Below, one piece after another: positions 9,279 to 14,125 of a DNA stretch of 14,125 nt. Source of the stretch: Rhodoferax sp. Its GTDB lineage: Bacteria > Pseudomonadota > Gammaproteobacteria > Burkholderiales > Burkholderiaceae_C. Numbering within the stretch: the first letter of the stretch is position 1; each line of letters begins with the position of its first letter. The position numbers and the translations under genes were made by a program. The stretch covers positions 1-14,125 of the forward strand of contig JADGRK010000026.1 in assembly GCA_017880985.1 (NCBI GenBank), in the 5' to 3' direction. Under the pieces are notes generated by a model, which did no database searches, was not told the DNA's origin, and saw only the letters and a program-made list of their open reading frames with translations.

Positions 9279-10142
9279 ATGCAGTGGAAGACTTCCCGAT
9301 TCCTGATTGATCTGACCAGCCCGAAAGTAATGGGCGTTGTCAACGCGACGCCCGACTCGTTCTCGGACGGTGGCCAGCATGCCTCTTCGGCGGCGGCGTT
9401 GCGGCACTGCGAAAAGCTGCTCAAAGAGGGTGCAGACATTCTGGATATCGGTGGTGAATCATCGCGCCCGGGCGCCTTGCCTGTGCCGTTGGATGAAGAA
9501 CTGGTGCGGGTGCTGCCGGTGGTCCGGGAAGCGCTTAAGTTGGGTGTGCCGGTGTCGGTAGATACCTACAAGCCGCAAGTGATGCAAGCGGTGCTCGACC
9601 TTGGCGCTGACATCATCAACGACATCTGGGCTTTGCGCTGGAAGCAGGTCAATGACCCCCTGGATGGCATGCAGGTCATTTCAATGCACCCGGCTTGTGG
9701 TGTTTGCCTGATGCACATGCACCGCGAGCCCCTGACCATGCAGGTGGCACCCATGGCGGGCGACGTGGTCCCCCAGGTGCTATCATTTTTACACTCCGTT
9801 GCGCTGTCCCTGCAAGCGCTGGGGGTTCAAAAGCATCGCATTGTGATTGACCCCGGGATTGGTTTTGGCCAAACCGTGGCACAGAACTTTGCGTTGCTTT
9901 CGCGGCAAGGTGAGTTGCTCGCCGCTGACTATCCACTGTTGGTCGGTTGGTCGCGCAAATCGGCACTGGCAGCGGTCGCCGGTGCCGCGTCAGGATCGGT
10001 GGCGACTCTGGATATGGCCGATCGCATGGTGCCCAGCATTGCCGCCGCTGTGCTGGCGGTGGAGCGCGGCGCTGCCATTGTTCGAGTCCATGACGTGCGC
10101 GAAACGGTGCAGGCGCTAAAAATCTTGAATGCTATTAAATAG
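9279..10142 (+). CDS. folP: Dihydropteroate synthase
   Basis: This enzyme joins 6-hydroxymethyl-dihydropterin diphosphate to p-aminobenzoate to make dihydropteroate, and is the sulfonamide target. It is a 287-residue TIM barrel. Visible motifs are VMGVVNATPDSFSDGG (Asn22, Phe28), DIGGESSRPGA (56–66; Ser62, Arg63, Pro64), DPGIGFGQT, SRKSALAAVAG and RVHDVRET. With the start at ATG 9279 the N-terminus and residue numbers align exactly with E. coli FolP. ATG 9252 (AGGA 10 nt upstream; 296 residues) and TTG 9243 are alternatives, and 9252 has the better ribosome site. I prefer 9279 because the extra residues would be coded by a terminator-like hairpin. Two family-invariant-looking positions differ: Ala23 instead of Val and Ser62 instead of Thr. 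The last codons lie in an AT-rich repeat-like segment. Confidence 0.96.
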   Translation: MQWKTSRFLIDLTSPKVMGVVNATPDSFSDGGQHASSAAALRHCEKLLKEGADILDIGGESSRPGALPVPLDEELVRVLPVVREALKLGVPVSVDTYKPQVMQAVLDLGADIINDIWALRWKQVNDPLDGMQVISMHPACGVCLMHMHREPLTMQVAPMAGDVVPQVLSFLHSVALSLQALGVQKHRIVIDPGIGFGQTVAQNFALLSRQGELLAADYPLLVGWSRKSALAAVAGAASGSVATLDMADRMVPSIAAAVLAVERGAAIVRVHDVRETVQALKILNAIK

Positions 10143-10171
10143 ATAGCTGTTTTCGCAATCTGGATAAGGGG
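10118..10171. repeat. Possible degenerate Comamonadaceae intergenic repeat at the folP–glmM junction
   Basis: An AT-rich stretch covers the last codons of folP and the spacer before glmM. It contains a small inverted repeat, GCTAT (10131–10135) and ATAGC (10143–10147), then CTGTTTTCGC and TGGATAAGGGG. From memory, Comamonadaceae genomes carry many short dispersed elements with the pattern GCTAT…ATAGCTG followed by a CGC-containing stretch and GGATAA. This segment resembles one, but only one copy is present here, so it cannot be confirmed from the window. Confidence 0.4.
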
Positions 10172-10182
10172 TAGAGAATAAA

Positions 10183-11514
10183 ATGACTAGAACATATTTT
10201 GGCACCGACGGCATTCGCGGTACCGTCGGCCAGGCTCCGATCACGCCCGATTTTGTGTTGCGTCTGGCCCATGCGGTGGGCCGGGTGCTCAGAAAAGCGG
10301 AAGCGCGTCCGACCGTGCTAATCGGCAAAGACACCCGCATCTCGGGCTACATGCTCGAGAGTGCGCTGGAGAGCGGCTTTAACTCGGCCGGCGTCGATGT
10401 CGTGCTGCTGGGCCCCTTGCCAACGCCGGGGGTGGCTTATCTGACGCGGGCGCAGCGGGCCTCACTGGGCGTGGTCATCAGTGCCAGCCACAATCCATTT
10501 GCTGACAACGGCATCAAGTTCTTCAGTGCCCAGGGCAGCAAACTGCCTGACGCGTGGGAGCATGACGTGGAGGCTGCGCTGGACGAGGCACCGGTGTGGG
10601 CAGACTCAGCCAGTCTGGGCAAGACCCGTCGGCTGGATGATGCGGCCGGGCGCTACATTGAATTTTGCAAGAGCACGTTTGCCAATGACCTCACGCTCAA
10701 AGGCATCAAGATAGTGGTTGATGCGGCGCACGGTGCCGCCTACCAGGTGGCACCCAAGGTGTTTCATGAGCTCGGTGCCGAAGTGGTAGCGATTGGCTGT
10801 GCGCCCGATGGCTTGAACATCAACCACCAGGTGGGGGCCACGCATCCGCAGGCCTTGATCGAGGCTGTCAAGACCGCCAGGGCCGATTTTGGTGTGGCGC
10901 TCGACGGTGACGCCGACCGCCTGCAACTGGTTGACGCCGGGGGCCGTCTCTACAACGGCGACGAACTGCTTTATCTGTTGGTTGACGAGCGGCTGGGGCG
11001 GGATGAGCCGGTGCCCGGGGTGGTTGGCACTTTGATGACCAATATGGCCGTCGAGCTGGCTTTGAGAGCCCGTGGCGTGCAGTTTGTGCGTGCCAAGGTG
11101 GGCGACCGCTACGTGCTGGAGGAGCTTGAAAGGCACAACTGGCTGCTCGGCGGCGAGGGTTCGGGCCATTTGCTGGCGCTCGACAAGCACACCACGGGTG
11201 ACGGTCTGATCTCGGCGTTGCAGGTGCTACAGGCCTGCGTGCGCAGCGGCAAGAGCCTGGCCGAGTTGCTCGTGGATGTAAGGCTATTCCCGCAAACCCT
11301 GATCAACGTTCGATTGAAACCGGGGCAGGATTGGCAAGCCAACGCCAGGCTGGCCAGCGAAACCCAGGCGGTGCAGGCTGAGCTCGGCCTAGCTGGGCGT
11401 TTGTTGATCCGTGCCAGTGGCACTGAGCCCTTGGTGCGGGTGATGGTCGAGGCGCGCGACGCGGCCCAGGCCCAGGCGTGCGCCCAGCGCATTGCCAACA
11501 CAATTTGCGCTTGA
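10183..11514 (+). CDS. glmM: Phosphoglucosamine mutase
   Basis: GlmM (443 residues; E. coli 445) converts glucosamine-6-phosphate to glucosamine-1-phosphate, the step before GlmU makes UDP-GlcNAc for peptidoglycan and lipopolysaccharide. The alpha-D-phosphohexomutase architecture is complete. The N-terminus is FGTDGIRG. The catalytic serine loop is ISASHNPFADNG, with Ser102 as the residue that carries the phosphate. The Mg-binding loop is DGDADR (Asp241, Asp243, Asp245). The substrate motif GEGSGH lies near residue 325. The C-terminal phosphate-binding loop is RASGTEPLVR (from Arg410). The ATG start has GAGA 5 nt and AAGGGG 11 nt upstream. It lies 40 nt after folP, the same order as in E. coli. 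A GNAT gene follows after 2 nt. Confidence 0.98.
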   Translation: MTRTYFGTDGIRGTVGQAPITPDFVLRLAHAVGRVLRKAEARPTVLIGKDTRISGYMLESALESGFNSAGVDVVLLGPLPTPGVAYLTRAQRASLGVVISASHNPFADNGIKFFSAQGSKLPDAWEHDVEAALDEAPVWADSASLGKTRRLDDAAGRYIEFCKSTFANDLTLKGIKIVVDAAHGAAYQVAPKVFHELGAEVVAIGCAPDGLNINHQVGATHPQALIEAVKTARADFGVALDGDADRLQLVDAGGRLYNGDELLYLLVDERLGRDEPVPGVVGTLMTNMAVELALRARGVQFVRAKVGDRYVLEELERHNWLLGGEGSGHLLALDKHTTGDGLISALQVLQACVRSGKSLAELLVDVRLFPQTLINVRLKPGQDWQANARLASETQAVQAELGLAGRLLIRASGTEPLVRVMVEARDAAQAQACAQRIANTICA

Positions 11515-11516
11515 GC

Positions 11517-12035
11517 ATGCCCAGCCCGTCTTCTTTTCACATTGTTCATGCTGACTACGCCAACCCGGCTCATGCCAGCGCACTGGTCAGTCTGCTCGAT
11601 GCTTATGCCTGCGATCCGATGGGCGGCGCAAAGCCTCTGAGTGAGTTTGCCAAGTTGAATCTGGTGAGCGCACTGGCGGCACGGCCACAGGCCTTCAGTG
11701 TGCTGGCGTTTGCGCCTGGCGACGCCACTGGCGACAGTGAGCTGCCGGTCGGGCTGGTGAACTGCATTGAAGGTTTTTCAACCTTTGCCTGCCGTCCCTT
11801 GGTGAATGTGCATGATATTGCTGTGTTGTCCGGGTATCGCGGCCAACGCGTGGCTGAGAAAATGCTGCTGCTGGTAGAGAAAATTGCGCGCCAGCGTGGT
11901 GCCTGCAAGCTCACGCTGGAAGTACTGGAAGGCAATGCGGGTGCCATCAAACTCTACCACCGGGTCGGGTTTGAAAACTACCAACTTGACCCGGCGCTGG
12001 GAGATGCCCGGTTTTTGCAGAAGTGGCTTGGCTGA
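11517..12035 (+). CDS. GNAT-family N-acetyltransferase, substrate unknown
   Basis: A 172-residue single-domain GNAT protein, expected to move an acetyl group from acetyl-CoA to an amine. The core is clear: the beta-4 strand VHDIAVLSGY, the pyrophosphate-binding loop YRGQRVAEKML (from residue 107; the usual form is R/Q-x-x-G-x-G/A), then KLTLEVLEGNAGAIKLYHRVGFENYQL, the typical C-terminal substrate and CoA segment. The acceptor cannot be read from the sequence. ATG 11517 lies 2 nt after the glmM stop and lacks a good Shine-Dalgarno site, so it is probably translated by coupling with glmM. TTG 11511 is a possible alternative that overlaps the glmM stop. Its 3' end converges on the transporter gene with a 10-nt gap and no terminator between them. 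Confidence 0.9.
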   Translation: MPSPSSFHIVHADYANPAHASALVSLLDAYACDPMGGAKPLSEFAKLNLVSALAARPQAFSVLAFAPGDATGDSELPVGLVNCIEGFSTFACRPLVNVHDIAVLSGYRGQRVAEKMLLLVEKIARQRGACKLTLEVLEGNAGAIKLYHRVGFENYQLDPALGDARFLQKWLG

Positions 12036-12045
12036 CCGGGTCGAA

Positions 12046-14125
12046 CTATACGTGCAGCAAGGTGCGCTCGCCGTCAGCATGACGCAAGCGATGCGCCAGG
12101 GTGCGTGAAATGGCGGTGATCAAGAGCAGGGCCAGTTTTTTGTGTTCTTCGGCGAGCTGCTTGAACTGATCCAGCGACAGGACGTACAAATCAATATCCG
12201 TGTGCGCAATCGCGCTTTCGCCGCGGGCACCATCATCGAGGAAAGCCATGCCACCAAAAAAATCGCCACGCCCGAAAGTGGCAATGTGGTGCAACTGCCG
12301 ACTTCCGCCAATCGGCGCCATGATCCGCGCCGCGCCGCGCCGAATCAAGAATAGTTCCTGCTCCTGATCGCCCACGTTGTAAATGCTTTCGCCGGCCTTG
12401 ACCGAGCGCAGTTTCATGCGCCCTTCCAGATCGGCCAGCGTCTCATCCTTGCGGCCCTGAAACAAATCCATTTCCTGCAAATGCAGCGGTATTTCTTCAT
12501 TGACGGGCTGTGCCGTGTCACCCACCAACTTGTCCTCAACCCACTCAATGGCGGTTTCGATGGTTTGAAAAACCAGCACTGTATCGCTGCCATCGATGAG
12601 CCCGGTCTGTTTGAATAATTCGAGCAAATTGCGGCCATTGGGCAATTGCTCGCGTACGTGGCTGAGCAGCAGCGGCACGCCACGCTCGCGCAACATGTCG
12701 CGTACCAGGTTGAGCATATGGGCGGCGGTGATATCGACTGATTGCACCCAGCGCAGGTCCAGAATAATGTAATCACGGGTCTTGATTTCTGGCTCCAGCG
12801 CCGCGTAAAGCTCGTATGTGGTGCCGAAGAAAAGGCTGCCTTGCAGCTCAAAAATAATGGCCTGATCGCCTTTTTGGGCGATCAGGCGCATCTCGGCTTC
12901 AGGGCGGTACCAGGTGGACGAACGCTGACTGACAAAAGTCTTGTGCCGCACCACCGAGCCGCCGACCTGCTCGCGCACAAATAACAGGATTGACAGCGCA
13001 ACACCGGCCGCAGACGCGGCGATCAGCCCCACCCTCAGTGCGAAACCGATGACCACCAGCACCACGGCAAAATCGACCACCGTGGCGCGCGACTCCAGAA
13101 AGTGCAGCGGTTCGGTGTCGATCATGCGCAAGCCGATCACGATCAGGATGCCCGCCAACGTAGCAATCGGAATCCAGGCAACAAATGAATTCAAGGCCAG
13201 CGCAGCCACCAGCACCAACAAGCCTTCGATGATCCCTGAAACACGGGTTTGCGCCCCACTGGACAGGTTCACCATGCTCGGCCCCATGGTGCCCGAGCCC
13301 GGAATGCCACCGATGGCAGACGAGGTGATATTGGCCAGTCCCTGCGCCAACAGTTCGCGGTTGGGTTCATGGCGCGTGCGCGTCATCTGGTCAATCACAA
13401 CACAGGTTTTGAGCGTGTCGATTGAAAGCAGGGCCGCCAGCGTCAATGCACTGCCCAACAGGGCGGCTATCTGAGCCAGTTTCAACTCACCGATTTGATA
13501 CCAACGCCCGGTAATGGTGTCGATGTAACCTGCGCCCGATCCGCCCAGAGCGCCCAGTACCAGCTTGTTACCGCTGAGTGTCATCATTGACGCATCGGTG
13601 TTCGCGAGTCCCAAATACGCCAGCAGGCCGGCCACGAGGCCAAGAATCGTGCTGGGGATTGCCTTGGTGAATTTGGGGACCACCAAAGCCACCGTTGACG
13701 TCGCAACACCGATGACAATGCTGCGCGTGTCCCAAGTGGCCGGTGCAAGTGCTGCTTGCCACCAGGCGGTACTTTGGGGTGTACCCAGGAAGGCCGGTAT
13801 CTGGCTCCCGATGATGATCAGCCCGACGCCGCTCAAATAACCACTGACCACAGGATAGGGTATGTACCGGATCAGCCGCCCAAGCCCCAGAAAACCAATC
13901 AGAATCTGGATCAAGCCGGTCAAAATGCCCAGCACGCTCAACAGCAGGACGATAGTCGACGGTGCCACGCCCTGGTTCACCAGTTCGATGGCAAAGGCGG
14001 ACAGTACCGCGGCAGCAGGCGCGCAGGGGGCGCTGATGAGCCGGTCGGTGCCGCCAAAGGTGGGCGCAATCAAGCCGATCGCGGTGGCACCCAGGATGCC
14101 CGCCAGCGCGCCAAACACGGCGTAC
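12046..14125 (-). CDS. SulP-family anion transporter with STAS and cyclic-nucleotide-binding domains (N-terminus outside window)
   Basis: The frame is open to the right edge, giving 692 visible residues; the first membrane helices are missing. The SulP membrane domain (about plus-strand 14125–12950) has many hydrophobic helices and the conserved IGGIPGSGTMGPSMVNLSSGAQTR and AGILIVIGLRMID segments. A STAS domain follows (about 12895–12560), with LDLRWVQSVDITAAHML around the regulatory loop. The C-terminus (about 12470–12060) is a cNMP-binding domain with VKAGESIYNVGD, ELFLIRRGAARI and GRGDFFGGMAFLDDG. SulP proteins carry sulfate, bicarbonate, dicarboxylates or similar anions; the substrate is not evident. 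The STAS and cNMP domains suggest control by a cytoplasmic ligand or partner. The phosphate-binding cassette has Gly where Glu is canonical (FGE). The TAG stop faces the GNAT gene 10 nt away. Confidence 0.93.
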   Translation of the reverse strand, partial: YAVFGALAGILGATAIGLIAPTFGGTDRLISAPCAPAAAVLSAFAIELVNQGVAPSTIVLLLSVLGILTGLIQILIGFLGLGRLIRYIPYPVVSGYLSGVGLIIIGSQIPAFLGTPQSTAWWQAALAPATWDTRSIVIGVATSTVALVVPKFTKAIPSTILGLVAGLLAYLGLANTDASMMTLSGNKLVLGALGGSGAGYIDTITGRWYQIGELKLAQIAALLGSALTLAALLSIDTLKTCVVIDQMTRTRHEPNRELLAQGLANITSSAIGGIPGSGTMGPSMVNLSSGAQTRVSGIIEGLLVLVAALALNSFVAWIPIATLAGILIVIGLRMIDTEPLHFLESRATVVDFAVVLVVIGFALRVGLIAASAAGVALSILLFVREQVGGSVVRHKTFVSQRSSTWYRPEAEMRLIAQKGDQAIIFELQGSLFFGTTYELYAALEPEIKTRDYIILDLRWVQSVDITAAHMLNLVRDMLRERGVPLLLSHVREQLPNGRNLLELFKQTGLIDGSDTVLVFQTIETAIEWVEDKLVGDTAQPVNEEIPLHLQEMDLFQGRKDETLADLEGRMKLRSVKAGESIYNVGDQEQELFLIRRGAARIMAPIGGSRQLHHIATFGRGDFFGGMAFLDDGARGESAIAHTDIDLYVLSLDQFKQLAEEHKKLALLLITAISRTLAHRLRHADGERTLLHV

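Noticed and set aside
12046..12048. A terminator between the convergent GNAT and SulP genes
   Set aside because: Only 10 nt separate the stop codons, and no stem followed by a T-run was seen for either strand.

Overview
The window reads as a conserved housekeeping segment of a betaproteobacterial chromosome. Burkholderiales is near certain and Comamonadaceae (Rhodoferax/Polaromonas-like) is likely. This rests on recalled protein similarity (CarA, GreA, FtsH and RlmE all have the Comamonadaceae flavour), moderately high GC, and the order greA–DUF4149–yhbY / rlmE–ftsH–folP–glmM, which resembles the E. coli greA–yhbY / rlmE–ftsH–folP–glmM cluster. No transposase, phage gene, CRISPR array, tRNA or rRNA was seen. 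Coding density is high and the longest gene-free stretch is about 150 bases.

Layout, left to right. (1) 1–387: the 3' end of a SpoU/TrmH-family RNA methyltransferase. (2) 388–539: a consensus TATAAT box and a leader of about 115 nt before carA. (3) 540–5025: carA and carB, overlapping by 8 nt; together they encode carbamoyl-phosphate synthetase, which feeds pyrimidine and arginine synthesis. (4) 5026–5133: a strong terminator hairpin in front of greA. (5) 5134–6028: greA and a small DUF4149 membrane protein. (6) 6019–6492, minus strand: yhbY, whose 3' end overlaps the DUF4149 gene. (7) 6521–7195: rlmE, divergent from yhbY with only 28 nt between starts. (8) 7196–7313: a spacer with a sigma-32-like promoter. 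(9) 7314–11514: ftsH, folP and glmM on the plus strand. (10) 11517–12035: a GNAT acetyltransferase, 2 nt after glmM. (11) 12046 to the right edge, minus strand: a SulP anion transporter fused to STAS and cyclic-nucleotide-binding domains, with its N-terminus outside the window.

The genes fall into four functional themes: carbamoyl phosphate supply (carAB); transcription elongation and 50S maturation (greA, yhbY, rlmE); membrane protein quality control (ftsH); and folate and cell-envelope precursor synthesis (folP, glmM). I see no wholly new system. The points most worth a second look are regulatory: a heat-shock-type promoter in front of ftsH, a GraL-like attenuated leader in front of greA, a terminator-like hairpin at the folP start, and a possible Comamonadaceae intergenic repeat that supplies the last codons of folP. 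On the protein side, the transporter's cyclic-nucleotide pocket has lost its canonical glutamate, and YhbY carries a long basic C-terminal extension.
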